A stretch of DNA of 64,000 nt from Liriodendron chinense. Lineage: Eukaryota > Streptophyta > Magnoliopsida > Magnoliales > Magnoliaceae. The DNA lies in NCBI GenBank assembly GCA_003013855.2, contig ML058588.1:2531128-2595127 (forward strand), read 5' to 3'. Positions within the stretch are counted from its first letter, which is position 1. The number at the start of each line of letters is the position of its first letter. This document shows, piece by piece, positions 1 to 11,113 of this stretch. The position numbers were made by a program, and so were the translations under genes. The notes under the pieces were generated by a model. That model searched no databases, was not told the origin of the DNA, and saw only the letters and a program-made list of their open reading frames with translations.

Positions 1-310
1 GTTTTTTTCAATTCATTTCAAGACATGAGACTGAAATTGAAGCATATCCAAAGCTCAAGCGGACCATACAATGAGAAATAGTGAGGATTAAATGCCTTCC
101 ATTGAAAACATTTTGGGAACCACAGAAGTTTCAAATCAAATTCATATTTGTGTTTGTCCTTCATTCAGATTTGAGTGACCATATAAATAGGTTGGATGGC
201 AAATAAATATCAAGATGAGCCTTAGAAAGGTTTCAACAGGGGATATCATTATTCCCATCGTTTCCATCGTTTACTTATGGTGTGGACTACATGAGCTTTG
301 GAGCTACTCA
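1..310. repeat. Fragment of the shared MITE core
   Basis: This stretch carries the ordered phrases that recur in the MITEs of the window: a 'gatccaaaactcaagtgg'-like phrase, 'ccattgaaaac', 'gttggatggcaaataaa' and 'aggtttcaac'. Both terminal modules are missing on the left because the window starts inside it. It is a relic with no coding capacity. The short open frame at 215-454 starts in this debris and matches nothing I know. Confidence 0.6.
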
Positions 311-1463
311 CGGCCCACTGGTAGACTCACAAGAGTTTCAACAAAGAGGTCATGGGTTCCAATACCCATTTGGCAGGCGGAAGAAAGCATGGCTGAAAGT
401 TGGATAGAAATTGGGTACTGCCTTGTTGTACCAATACGGTGTGGTGGAATTTGATTGCCCGGTAAGCCACTATCAGAAATAGGGCCGGGTAAAGCATATT
501 TTAAAGTTGCTCAGTTACTCAGGTATGGGGGTAGTATCCAATCAGTGGGAAGTTGTTTGGTTGAATAGTCTATATATCTAACAGTGATATGCTATCCAAT
601 CAAATCTCGCCATCCTCATGCTTGTACTAATGTTGGTGAGGAGGGACTAATCCAACTTACATATATGGCAGTTGTAGCTGACAAGTTGGATTGAGACTAA
701 AGTGATTGCCCAATTTTTATATGTCAGATCCTTCTTCCAGACCCACACCAGAAAGAGATTGGGTTTGACCCCAATTTTTATCGGTTCAATTGAATGATCT
801 GAACTGTCCATTTAGTTGAGAACACATTCCAAGGGATATGAGGCAAAAATCTCACTCATAAGATGATCCAATCTATCCTTTATATGGTCTTGTGTTTGTA
901 GTCATCGGCTTTCCAAGCCAAGGATGAGATGGTTACAATTGCCTAACAAACGTATTTCTTTGGAATCATAAACATTTGGTGATGTGTACTGACCAGTTTT
1001 TGTGTGAAAATCCAGACCGTCCATATCAAGAAGGGGGGCTTTGGATCTACACCAATTTTGGTCTCATGCCCAAAAAATGATTCAGCAAAACCGATAGACA
1101 GAGTAGATAGAACACATATCACGATGGGCCCTGGAGAGTTTGGTCACCTATGATGTCAGTGGTGAACTGCTGTCCTTCCCTATAGGGTGTGGTGATTTGA
1201 TTGAATGGTGGGCTGAAGAAAGCATGGTTGAAGGTGATCTCATTGAATGGTGGGCTGAAGAAAGCATGGTTGAAAGTTCCACGGGGATTGGGTACTACCT
1301 CATTGTACCATGTGGGTGGGATTTGATTGGGCGTAAGCCACTCTCAGAAATGGGACCAGGAAAAGCATATTTTAAAGTTGTTAGGGAGTCGAGTGGAACA
1401 ATATCAAATGGTGGACTGCTGTCAATCAAATCCCACCAATCATAATACCCAATAGGGGGAAAG

Positions 1464-1987
1464 GGGCGCGGATTTCCTGCGAAAGCCTTGCGCAGGAATT
1501 TCCTGGGAACTAAGGTGGGGCCCACAGTGATGTTTTTTGATAAATCCACCCCGTCCATCCGTTTTGGGAGCTCATTTTAGGACACTAAAACAAAATTGAA
1601 CCGGATCCAAGACTCAATTGGCCCTCAATAAAGGAAAAGGTGGGTAGGTAAATTACTACCGTTGAAACCTCCCTGGGGTCCACAACGATGTTTATATGAC
1701 ATCCATACCGTTCATAACGTCACTACTACTGGGATGAACTGAAAACACAAATATTATCCTGATTCAAGACTACTGTGGCTCCACAAATATTTCAACTGTG
1801 GACGTTCAAATATCACGTTTTCGGCCCACTTCAGTTTTGGATCCGGTTCATTTTTGTTTCTATATCCTAAAATGAGCTCCCAAAACGGTTGGACGGGGTG
1901 GATTTATCAAAAAACATCACTGTGGGCCCACCTTGGTTCCCAACGCAGGAAATTCCTGCGCAAGGCTTTCGCAGGAAATCCGCGCCC
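1464..1987. mobile_element. Foldback MITE, family F (CCTGCGAAAGC ends)
   Basis: The ends are inverted repeats reading GGGCGCGGATTTCCTGCG inward from both sides. Each end also holds its own hairpin (CCTGCGAAAGCC against GCGCAGG). The internal core is the one shared by most MITEs here (GGGCCCAC, then TGATG, then CCGTCCA). Flanking 9-mers GGGGGAAAG (1,455-1,463) and GGTGGAAAG (1,988-1,996) differ at one base. The interrupted sequence is known from the other tandem units. A 9-bp duplication and long inverted ends fit a non-autonomous Mutator-type element. No transposase is present. Confidence 0.85.
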
Positions 1988-2082
1988 GGTGGAAAGTTGT
2001 TTGGTTGAATAGTCTGTCAATCAAATCCCACCCATCATAATACCCAATAGGTGGAAAGTTGTTTGGTTGAATAGTCTTTATG

Positions 2083-2580
2083 AGAGCGAATTAGATGTTA
2101 CCGGGTAACAGTTTAGTGGGTGTTACCTGAATCATGTGTGGCCCACCTTGATGTATATTTTGTATATCCAGTCCGTCCATCTGTTTTCCTTAAACATTTT
2201 AGTACATGTTTAAAAAACATTAAGAAGATCCAAATCTCAGGTAAACCATACCACTAGAAACAGTGATGAATGACCATTAAAAACATTTTATAAGCCACAA
2301 AAGTTTTGGATCAAGCTGATATTTGTATTTTCCAGATCTTTTTGACATTATCAACGGGTTAGATGAAAAATAAACAATATGAAAACCTTAATATGGGTCC
2401 TTTGGAATTTTTAATGGTGAGTCACTCAATCACTATCTGCCTAATTTTTTTAACCCTATCTTAAAATGATTTGTAGAAACGAATGGACGTCTTCCGTATA
2501 CAATATAAATCATCAAGGTGGGCCCCATGGTAAGGGTAACACCCACTAAGCTGTTACCCGGGTAACAGCCAATTCGCGCT
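2083..2580. mobile_element. Foldback MITE, family A copy 1 (GTTACCCGGGTAAC ends)
   Basis: The left end reads AGCGAATTAGATGTTACC and the right end is its inverted match, with GTTACCCGGGTAAC as a perfect palindrome near the right end. Flanks AGTCTTTAT and AGTCATTAT look like a 9-bp target duplication with one change. The core carries GTGGCCCACCTTGATGTA and ends with the inverse. It sits in tandem unit 2 at the same place where unit 3 carries its own copy. It has no coding capacity. Confidence 0.85.
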
Positions 2581-3430
2581 AGTCATTATATCTAAGAATG
2601 ACATAGTGTCCAATCAAATCTCACCACCTCATACTTGTACTATTGTCGGTATGGGCCGGGACCAATCCAACTTGCATATATGGGAGTTGTGGCTGACATG
2701 TTGGATTGAGACTCGATTAATTGCCTTTTTTTTATATAGGTCAGATCTCTTTTCCAGACCCACACCAAAAGAGATTGAGTTTGATCCCAATCTTGGTCCT
2801 ATCCAATTGAATGATCTGAACTTTCCATTTAGTTGAGAACACATTCCATGGGCTACGAGGCAAAAATCTCATTCATCAATGATCCAATCTATTCTTTATT
2901 TGTTCTTGTGTTTATAATCATCGGCTTTCCAAGAAACATGGGATGGTTACAATTGCCTAACAAAAGTATTTCTTTAGAATCATAAACATTTTGTGATGTG
3001 TGCTAACAAATGGATGGATAAAATTGGTTAACTGACCTGTTTTTGTGTGAAAATCCAGACCGTCCATATCAAGAAGGGGGGCTTTGGATCTACTTCAATT
3101 TTCGGCTCATGCCCAAAAAATGATCAGCAAAACAGATGGACCGAGTAGATAGAACACATATCATGATGGGCCTTGGAGAGTTTGGTCACCTATGATATCA
3201 GTGGTGAACTACTGTCTTTCCTTATAGGGTGTGGTGATTTGATTGGATGGTAAGTTGAAGAAAGCATGGTTGAAAGTTTCACAGATATTGCGTACTGCCC
3301 TGTCGTATTTTTAAAGTTTGTTCAGGTGCTCTAGTGGGACAATATCTAATGGTGGACTGCGATCAATCAAATCCCAACCATCATAGTATCCAGTAAGTGG
3401 AAAGTTGTTTGGTTGCATAGTCTATATATA

Positions 3431-3973
3431 GGAGGGAGTTAGCTGTTACCCGGTAATAGCTTAGTGGGTGTTACCCTAACCGTATGTGGCCCACCTTGAT
3501 GTATATTTTGTATATCCAGTTCGTCCATCTATTTTCCTCAATCAGTTTAGGACATGTTTCAAAAACATCAAGAAGACCCAAATCTCTGGTAAACCATATC
3601 ACTAGAAACAGTGATGAATGACCATTAAAAATATTTTATAGGCCATGCACAAAAATTTTTAATCAAGCTGATAATTGTATTTCCCATTCATCCGGATCTT
3701 TTTAACATTATCTACTGGTTGGATGGAAAATAAACATGATACAAACCTTAATATGGGTCCTTTGGAATTTTTAATGGTGAGGCACTCAATCACTACTGTT
3801 TACTGTGTTATGGTTCACTTGAGATTTGAATCTGCTTAATTGTTTTAACCCCATCCTAAAATGATATGTAGAAACGAATGGACGGCTTAGATATGCAATA
3901 AATCATCAAGGTGGGCCCCACGGTAGGGGTAACACCCACTAAGCTGTTACCCGGGTAACAACCAAGTCGCGCC
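3431..3973. mobile_element. Foldback MITE, family A copy 2
   Basis: Same ends and core as the copy at 2,083-2,580. The two share private variants such as 'gtaaaccat' and 'gaatgaccattaaaaa', which are absent from the copies at 10,563 and 27,391. The insertion site within the tandem unit is the same as for copy 1, while unit 1 is empty there. This suggests one insertion event followed by tandem duplication, rather than two hits. The target duplication is no longer clear. Confidence 0.83.
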
Positions 3974-4074
3974 CAATTTTTATATCTAACAATATCTAAC
4001 AATGACATGGTGTCCAATCAAATCTGGCCACCTCATGCTTGTACTAATGCCGGTACAGGCAGGGACCAATCCAA

Positions 4075-5248
4075 AAACGAAAAGGAAAAGAAAGATGAAA
4101 CATAAATCATGGATCAACTAAGCCCTCCCTCTCGGGGGCTTGCTTAAGAATAAGAAAGAGGAATCTCATGAAAATACCATGGAATAAGGTTTGATCCTAT
4201 TCATGGGGATTCCGTAAATATCCCATCGAATGATTTTCAGAAGAATAAGTAGGAGAGAAAGAGGAGTAAGGGTACCTTTATTCGGCAGAAAAAAAAAAAA
4301 AAAAAAAAAAGAAAATTCCCTATTTTTTGGTCCCTGTCCCTAAATTAAATATTAAATAATAGGAGACTTTAATGAAAGTCCCTTTCTACTTTGCCTCGGA
4401 TTCTCTATAAAAAAGGAATGAAAGAATATATTCAATTAAATAATATGAATTGAAATAATATTCATATACCTATAAAAAAAAAAAAAAAAAAAAATCAAAG
4501 GCGTGGGAGGACGTTGCAGATGTCTGGGACGGACACGACTTCTTCTAACGCTAGAAGACCACAGGAAGACAGCCGAGTTCCTCTACTCGCCTCTCGTTCT
4601 TGTAGGTAGAGCTCCGACCGGAGGCCGAACCTCTGATCGACCTGGACACATGCATAAATCATTCCCGAGTGGGCGATCCCTGTCTTGTTTATCCAGCTAG
4701 CTTTTCTCCGTGGTACTCAAATTCTAAGGAAAGGATCTAGGGTTAGTGCCAGTCAATAAGTTGGAACAACTTCGGTCTGCTTGGACTATGCTATGTATGA
4801 ATGATCTTTTTTATTTCATAGGAGATCCTGGTCCTTTTGTCAGCCACCAGGCAAATCGGGAGAAGGTGGCTGGGCTCCTTGAGTCACTTCTCGACTAAAA
4901 GGACTGAAACCTTGACACAGATCTAAGCTACGATCCCATCATAGAGATCGAATGAAAAAGAAAGGAAAAAAAGAAAATTTTTGTTTAACATTTGAAATTC
5001 TGCCTTTCACGACACAAGCGAGGTGGACAAAAAATGAGGATTCCGGCGGCTTTTGCCACTTATGATCAGTGTTCACAAGAAAGAGACGGTTCCATGTCTT
5101 ACAATGTTCAAGCAGCATTCTTGTCCGAAGGATTTTTAAGGAGGCCCGGACACCTACCGAACATCCCTGAAGGATGGAACAACATAATGAATCCATATTG
5201 ATGCAATGCGGCCAGATGAAGAAGACTGGCGCCTACTAAAATAAGGGG
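4075..5248. other. Foreign-looking 1.17 kb insertion in tandem unit 3, possibly organellar DNA
   Basis: Units 1 and 2 read 'aatccaactt(a/g)catatatgg' without a break. Unit 3 stops at 'aatccaa' (4,074) and resumes at 'tacatttatggcag' near 5,249. The interval between is not repeated elsewhere in the window and has a different texture: purine-rich runs, two poly-A tracts (4,291-4,310 and 4,474-4,493), structured GC-rich parts and no MITE motifs. There are no terminal inverted repeats or target duplication, which fits end-joined organellar DNA. I could not place it in a named plastid or mitochondrial gene. A frame at 4,992-5,201 exists, but I do not recognise its product. Confidence 0.5.
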
Positions 5249-5617
5249 TACATTTATGGCAGTTGTGGCTGATAAGTTGGATTGAGGCTCAATTAATTGC
5301 ACTTTTTTATACGTCAGATCCCATTTCCAGACCCACACCGAAAGAGATTGAATGATCTGAACGGTCCATTTAGTTGAGAACACATTCCATGGGCTATGAG
5401 ACAAAAATCTCACTCATCAGATCATGATCCAATCTATCCTTTATTTAGTCTTGTGTTTGTAGTCATCGGCTTTCCAAGCCACGGATGGGATGGTTACAAT
5501 TGCCTAACAAAAGTATTTCTTTGGAATATAAACATTTCGTGATGTGTATTAACAAAGAGATGATAAAATTGGTTAGTTGACCTATTTTTGTTTGAAAATC
5601 CAGACCGTCCATATTAA

Positions 5618-6135
5618 AGGCTATTGATCAAATGGTTATATTTGTAGGATCGTTGTAATGCTTGCACGGTAAGCCATGAAATGGGTCGGGCACAAGTCAA
5701 ATAACCCAAATGGCTTTTGAAGTGGGTTTGGGCCAAGCAAAATGGGTAGTGGGTCAGGTCGTCCGCTTAAGCAAATGGGTCGGGCACAGGTTGATCACTA
5801 TATCTAACCTGACCACCCTCAGCCAGATAGACCTGACCCAAAACCTGAAACAAAATAATAAAGAACAGGTATAGATCCATCCCCAACTGTTTGGGCTCAA
5901 CCATGTGGATACCCGTTTTAATCCAGCCGACGCGGACAAACCTGAACCCAATGAGATCTCGGTCCGGGTCCTCAAAATCGAGATCCCAGCTTGAACGGAC
6001 CCAGACCCAGCTGGAAGGCCTACCGGGTACGGGTCCTCTTAAGGAGTACCCGACCCTTGAAGTACTACCATATATAGGCATAGCATGAAAATCTCCCGTA
6101 TTGAAAAAACCAACCCCTATTGACAGTACACCATA
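5618..6135. repeat. GGGTCGGGC-rich relic, possibly hAT-type
   Basis: This stretch repeats 'aatgggtcgggcac' (about 5,676 and 5,776) and contains 'gacctgaccc' and 'cgggtacgggtcc'. Such sequence is typical of many non-autonomous hAT elements whose ends read 'gtcaacgggtcggg'. No clean ends or target duplication were found. Open frames here are short and unsupported. Confidence 0.35.
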
Positions 6136-6162
6136 CATATGATCAATCAGTGGTCACCATAC

Positions 6163-6171
6163 ATACTTATT

Positions 6172-6219
<48 letters not shown>

Positions 6220-6305
6220 GATATTGATAGATGCTGCTCCTAAGCACGCTTTGTATAGCTCTATTATTATTAATAGATGATGCTCCTAAGCACGATTTGT
6301 AAGTT
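6163..6305. repeat. (ATT)n microsatellite with a small tandem duplication
   Basis: A run of ATTT then ATT units spans about 6,166-6,219. It is followed by two copies of a segment of about 33 bases, 'atagatgctgctcctaagcac' style, near 6,226 and 6,271, separated by another short ATT run. This is slippage-type sequence. The next stretch (6,306-6,640) shows nothing recognisable. Confidence 0.85.
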
Positions 6306-6639
6306 TTATATGTTTGGTGGGACCAGCTTTTGTGTGGTGTCCGCCCAAAAACTTTGTAAAGTTAAATATTTTATTTTAACAAGGTCATAGATGATGTACT
6401 CCCAACTTTCTAAAAAAGAGCTATCGATATGGGTACATAGGGCCGGCTTATCCGGGCGGGCCACAGACAAAAATCTCAACGGCTGAGAATCCTAAACGGC
6501 CATTAATAAGTACATAAGGTGAAAAAGGCTTGCAAGAGCAAGAAAGTGAAACAAACGACAATCAAGCTTCGTTGGACCGTTAATCTTCACCAGCAACAAA
6601 CATCGTTCATTTATTTTCATCAGAACTAATTACCACCGG

Positions 6640-7370
6640 CAGGTAGAGTAACTTGTCATGTCATGCATGCCACTTGTGTATGATGTCTGTTGTGGTAACT
6701 TCACGAGGAAAGTCCATGGTCCCATGGGCCCAGATAAAGTTACTTAACCTCATGCGTCCAGTAGAGGACTAGAATTGAGGCTGACCTGAGGTCACACAAG
6801 ACAGCTTGTCCTAGGAAAATCAATCCGAGGCCGGCCTGTCCGACCTGCCTAAAGATGACCTGAGGTCGCTTAAGACGGCCTGTTCCAAGAAGACTAGTTT
6901 GAGGCCGACCTGTTCAACCTGCCTAAGGACGCACAATAGATCAGGGACGAGCCCCAATAAACAGGACATGTCTCCAAAAGTTATGGGCCTAACTCACACC
7001 GTCGGGAATCACGCCGTCCATTACAAGCATAATGCTTACCTTCAATGCCTTCTACAGCCCTCCAATTATCCTATAAATAGGAAACACTCCTAGAAGCCAA
7101 GGTACACTAAATTCTCCACCGAAAAACTTGCTTCTCATCTCCTACCTTCAACTAACTTAGGCATCGAATGGCTAACGATTAGACCCCAGCCACTCCTCTT
7201 AACTTTTCTTTGTGTTATACAAGATCTAGTTGATCTTCCATCCAAATCCAGACTACACGTCTGTAAGAGATCAGCGGCATCCATCCATCTAAGGTGGAGG
7301 TTGAGCCACCTCATTTGGTAGCAGTGAAGGTCACGTCATCTCATCTATTGATCAATTTTTGGCATCAACT
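6640..7370 (+). mobile_element. Possible LTR relic with its own TATA box
   Basis: A strong TATA motif CCTATAAATAGG lies at 7,070-7,081, followed by pyrimidine-rich leader-like sequence. Upstream, 6,775-6,931 has an imperfect tandem repeat (units of about 70 bases built on 'gaggccgacctg' and 'gacctgaggtcgc'). U3 regions with internal repeats and a TATAAATA box are usual in plant LTR retrotransposons. TG/CA ends, a primer site and a target duplication were not found, so a decayed solo LTR is only the best guess. Confidence 0.35.
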
Positions 7371-7974
7371 ATGTCCATTTTCTTGGTAGGCCCCATCATG
7401 AAGATCACCTCTCACAGAAGTCAGGCCAGTCATATGATCAGATGGGCCATACTTTTTCTAGCAGGTGGACAAACCAACGGTCTTGATTTCACGTACAGCC
7501 ACAGGTGCATCCTCCCTGGTGAGTGTATCAGCCTGTGTTTGAACATGCGTGATCTTTATTGTGGGGCCTACATTTTGTAGCAATACAAGGTTCACACGCC
7601 TTACCACACGTGTGCAGCTGTTAACCGTCCAATAGTCAATGTTCAATCCATGACTTGGAATGGACGGTAAAAGGCTACATGATGTTTGGTTGGGGGGCTG
7701 GGTCACGACCGGAGACCGGACATTTGCAACATGGATTGCAATCCACAGTCGTCCATCGAGTAGGATCCACATCCGACCGGAAAGATCCATTGATTGGATA
7801 GCCACGAACATCCCATCAGTGTAATCTTTGACGGTGGGCCATCTATAACACTGTTTGTACAAATATCAAGCATTTCATAAGCGTTCATGCCCTACTTCTA
7901 CCACGTGTACGGTTGTGATGCTTGTGGAACATAAATATATGATTCATTATAAAACCCTTTTAAACAAAGCCTAC
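7371..7974. other. Spacer downstream of the minus-strand P450
   Basis: No gene, terminal repeats or recognised element were found in this interval. Several overlapping open frames occur on the minus strand (for example 7,458-7,862). They have no family resemblance I can name and no codon pattern that would support them. I treat the interval as spacer. Confidence 0.5.
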
Positions 7975-7980
7975 TTTATT
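7975..7980 (-). terminator. Candidate polyadenylation signal of the minus-strand P450
   Basis: AATAAA on the minus strand lies about 200 bases after the stop codon at 8,178-8,180. A T-rich segment on the minus strand (about 8,020-8,055) precedes it. Position and motif suit a plant poly(A) signal. Plant signals are loose, so the true cleavage site is not fixed by this. Confidence 0.45.
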
Positions 7981-8177
7981 TCTCATTTCACACATGTTAT
8001 TGACAAAACTCACTACAAAATAAAATAAAATAAAATAAAATAAAAAGAAATAAAGCATAGATTCCTGGAAAGGAATGATATTAGCACCCCTATTTTTGAG
8101 ACACACATCCATCAAAAGAGAGTTCAAAATATTAAGTCCATACCCATGAACCATGCAGCCACATGCAACCAAAGCCA

Positions 8178-10377
8178 CTAACTGTAGAGCTCGGAAGGGA
8201 GGCGTGGACTGAGAACCACTTCCACCAAGTTGGCTTTGTTGAGTGTGATGTGCAATCTTTCGGTCATATCAATGGGCCCACCAGATGGGGTGGTCAAATC
8301 AAAGCCGTGGATCAGGCGGGCCAACGTCAAGTGCAAGACCGGGAGCGCCAGCGCCTGGCCCGGGCACGACCGTCGGCCGGACCCGAATGGGAGCAGCTCG
8401 AAATTTTGGCCCCTAACATCCACACCCACATGGCTAGTGAAAAATCTATCGGGCTGGAACTCGGACGGGTCCGACCACACGGTCGGGTCCCGGTGCAGCC
8501 CCCAGAGGTTCAGCATCACATGTGTGCCCTTAGCGATGTGGTAGCCGCCGATCTGGCAGTCTTCCATGGCCATGTGGGGTATTGCAAGTGGTGCCGGAGG
8601 GTATAATCGTAGCGTTTCCTTGACGATCGCTTGGATGTAGGGCAGGTTCTTGATATCTGATTCGTCAACGTTGCGGTCGCGGCCCACCTGGGTGTCCACC
8701 TCTTCTTGGGCCTTTCTTAGCACTTCTGGATGGTTGATCAGCAATGAGAGGGCCCAAGTGAGGGCCACAGCTGTTGTATCAGTGCCAGCTTCAATGAGAA
8801 TCTGCAAGATAACACAAAAATACTTGAGAGGATGAATGATAGAGTGCCGAAAACAGTATGAGTCACTATTGCATTTGCACCATCCATTGATGGGCTAACT
8901 TTTGCACGATCCATAAGACACGGAAAATGGTCCACACAAAGTGTTTATTGATTCAGTTCAAAAACTCGAAAACTTGACTCAGTATCTAACTAGGTCAGGT
9001 GGACTCGAAGACAGATCGAATCCTTAAGGGACTCAACTAGATATTTATTGAACAAATTAATGGATTTTTAGAGAGGCAAACCTAGTCACTGTCCTCACTG
9101 TTTCCAGGTGACTCAGCTTGAAATCTTGTCGAGCCGAGTTGACTCGGCCAAGTTTCGATTCAAATGCAATTCCATCAATTGTTGGGTGGAGATAAGAATA
9201 TACCAAGTTGAATGATCATAATATTTCAATCAATTGCCTTACTTTTGGACGATCAACGTGGGTCCAACAGGTCGGCAATTTATCAGACCATATTGGTATA
9301 TGGTCCACTTGGGAGGTGACCCATATGTTGGATAGCCCACCTGGGATTTCACCCATATATATCTGTTAAATTAAAATATTATAAATTGGGATATTTTCAC
9401 AATTTTACCATTGCATCTTTGTTCAGATCCCATACCTGTGAAGTTGCCTTGATAATGGTATCAGGATCATAACTGGAGATGTGGGCATTCTCTAAGATGG
9501 ACACCATCACATCCATGAAGTCTTGCTCGCCGTCAGTCTCACCGGCTAGCCGCTTCTGCCGATGCTCCTTTAGCCAGGTTGAGATAAGTGAGTCAAGTTC
9601 ATCGGCAATGCCCCTCATGGCCTTCTCGTGCCCCTGCAAATCCATCCACTTAAGGAATGGAAGTGCATCCGACACGACGAAAACCCCACTAAGATATGAT
9701 GATCGCTCCATCAATTTCCGGATCTTGATCGCCTCAGCCTCATCGTTTATCCCATGGGCACCCCCGAAGAACCGCTTCCCCACGATCATCGTGATAAGCA
9801 TGTTGAACGTCAGCTCGAAAAGCCGTTGCTTCATTTCGACCTGAACCGGGGACCGTCCGTTATGGACCCACCGCCCATACAACTCCTTCATGCACATGCC
9901 AACCTCAGTGACCCGGACATGCTTGAGCGACTCGAGCCGCCGGTTGCACAAGAGCTCAAGAGTTGCAATCTTGCGCATCTCGCGCCAGTAGGCTCCATAT
10001 GGGGAGAACCCAAACATGGCGTAGTTGTAGCTCATGTTGTCACCGGACGCGCTCTTGGGGCGGGTCGCGAGGACCTTATCGTTGGTGGTGAAACACTCCT
10101 TTGCAATCTCCCAACCACTCACAATAAGTGTGCGGCGTGTGCCGAGCCGGAGGATGAAGGCTGGGCCGTACTTCTCAGCCATTGATGAGAAGGTTCGGGT
10201 GAGTGGTTCAGGGCCAGCGAGCTGATGGAGGTGGCCAATGATGGGCCACCCACCGGCTGGCTCAGGGGCCTTCTTTCCCTTAGACATCTTGCTCTTGGGC
10301 TTTGCTAGCCATAGCCTGTACAAAAGAACTAAGGCAAGAAGGGCAGCAATGGCTTGGAATTGGAGAGGGAAATCCAT
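8178..10377 (-). CDS. Cytochrome P450, CYP82 family-like, two exons
   Basis: Predicted haem-thiolate mono-oxygenase of the plant A-type P450s, anchored in the ER membrane and fed electrons by cytochrome P450 reductase. Exon 1 runs 10,377 to 9,436 (314 codons) and exon 2 runs 8,801 to 8,178. The 634-base phase-0 intron has GT (gtatgg) and AG (ttatcttgcag) ends. The joined product is 521 residues, normal for the family. Visible parts: an N-terminal hydrophobic anchor (about 5-25), a proline-rich hinge PEPAGGWPIIGH, the I-helix oxygen-binding motif AGTDTT (319-324), the K-helix KETLR (ExxR at 376-379), PDRF (431-434), and the haem loop FGSGRRSCPG with the cysteine ligand at 460. ATG at 10,375-10,377 is the first in frame and gives a complete anchor. 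CYP82 members act in alkaloid, flavonoid, coumarin and terpenoid pathways; the substrate cannot be assigned here. No frameshift or premature stop was seen, so the gene looks intact. Its paralogue lies at 61,846-63,555 on the other strand. Confidence 0.93.
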
Positions 10378-10437
10378 GGAGCTGTGGTAGGTTAGGGGGG
10401 TTTTTCTGCCGTGAGCTATGCTTGCAAAAATCTCATG

Positions 10438-10445
10438 TATTTATA
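10438..10445 (-). promoter_or_regulatory. TATA box of the minus-strand P450
   Basis: On the minus strand the sequence reads CTATAAATAC, about 60 bases upstream of the start codon. The following stretch ATGAGATTTTTGCAAGCATA closely matches the same position upstream of the plus-strand paralogue, so both box and leader appear to be inherited from a common ancestor. Confidence 0.75.
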
Positions 10446-10562
10446 GCCCATTTGAGACGTCCTTTATTACACTTCTGGTCTGAAAATTCAACAATAGTTT
10501 ATTTCATATTTTAATATCATGGGAAGTTTCCAAGCTTTTATGACTGTCGTACGTAGTTTATG

Positions 10563-11104
10563 GGGGAGCGAATTAGATGTTACCCTGGTAACACCTTAGT
10601 GGGTGTTACCCCTACCGTGTAGGGCCCATCTTGATGTATATTTTATATATCTATGCCGTCTATCGGTTTTGTCATACCATTTTAGGATATGATCCAAAAA
10701 TTTAAGAAGATCCAAATCTCAGCTAGACCATACCACTAGAAACAGTGATTAATAACCATTAAAAAAATTTTGTGGGCCACAAAAGTTTTGGATCAATCTG
10801 ATATTTATATTTTCCCTTCATCAAGACCTTATTGACATTATCAAGAGATTGGATTGCAAATAAACATTACCAAAACCTTACCATGGGCTCTTTGGAATTT
10901 TTAATGGTGGGGCACTCAATCACACTGTTTCCAGTGGTATGGTCCACTTGAGATTTGGATCTGCTATAAATTTTGGAATCTTATCCTAAAATGGGCTGTA
11001 TAAACGGATGGACGGAGTGGATATACAAAATATCATCCACGTGGGCCATACGGCAGGGGTAACACCCACTAAGCTGTTCCCGGGATAACACCTAATTCGC
11101 GCCC
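10563..11104. mobile_element. Foldback MITE, family A copy 3, with perfect 9-bp target duplication
   Basis: The ends read GGGAGCGAATTAGATGTTAC on the left and the inverse of GGGCGCGAATTAGGTGTTA on the right. TAGTTTATG occurs directly on both sides (10,554-10,562 and 11,105-11,113). A perfect 9-bp duplication is the hallmark of Mutator-type insertion. The element is 542 bases with no coding frame. It lies about 120 bases upstream of the TATA box of the minus-strand P450, so it may influence that promoter; this is inference. Confidence 0.92.
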
Positions 11105-11113
11105 TAGTTTATG

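Larger units (their letters stand above)
380..5617. repeat. Three-copy tandem repeat, about 0.9-1.0 kb per unit
   Basis: Three units run in the same direction: about 380-1,186, 1,187-3,228 and 3,229-5,617. Each contains the same ordered landmarks: 'gaagaaagcatgg', 'gtttggttg', 'gtccaatcaaatc', 'accaatccaa', 'cagacccacacc' and 'cagaccgtccatat'. Unit 2 is longer because it holds two MITEs. Unit 3 holds one MITE plus a 1.17 kb insertion. With insertions removed, landmark spacings are roughly 990 and 860 bases. Unit 2 also has a perfect-looking local 42-base duplication (1,190-1,231 and 1,232-1,273, two differences). I see no gene in the unit. It may be part of an old transposon, but no coding domain remains. 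Confidence 0.8.

Noticed and set aside
4503..5201. Protein genes in the foreign-looking insertion
   Set aside because: The frames 4,503-4,700 and 4,992-5,201 are short and match no organellar protein I can recognise. The DNA may be non-coding or intronic.
7458..7862. 134-codon minus-strand frame downstream of the P450
   Set aside because: No motif or family resemblance, overlapped by other frames. Composition is typical of spacer.
8163..10225. Plus-strand frames across the minus-strand P450
   Set aside because: They are antisense shadows of a clearly coding gene.
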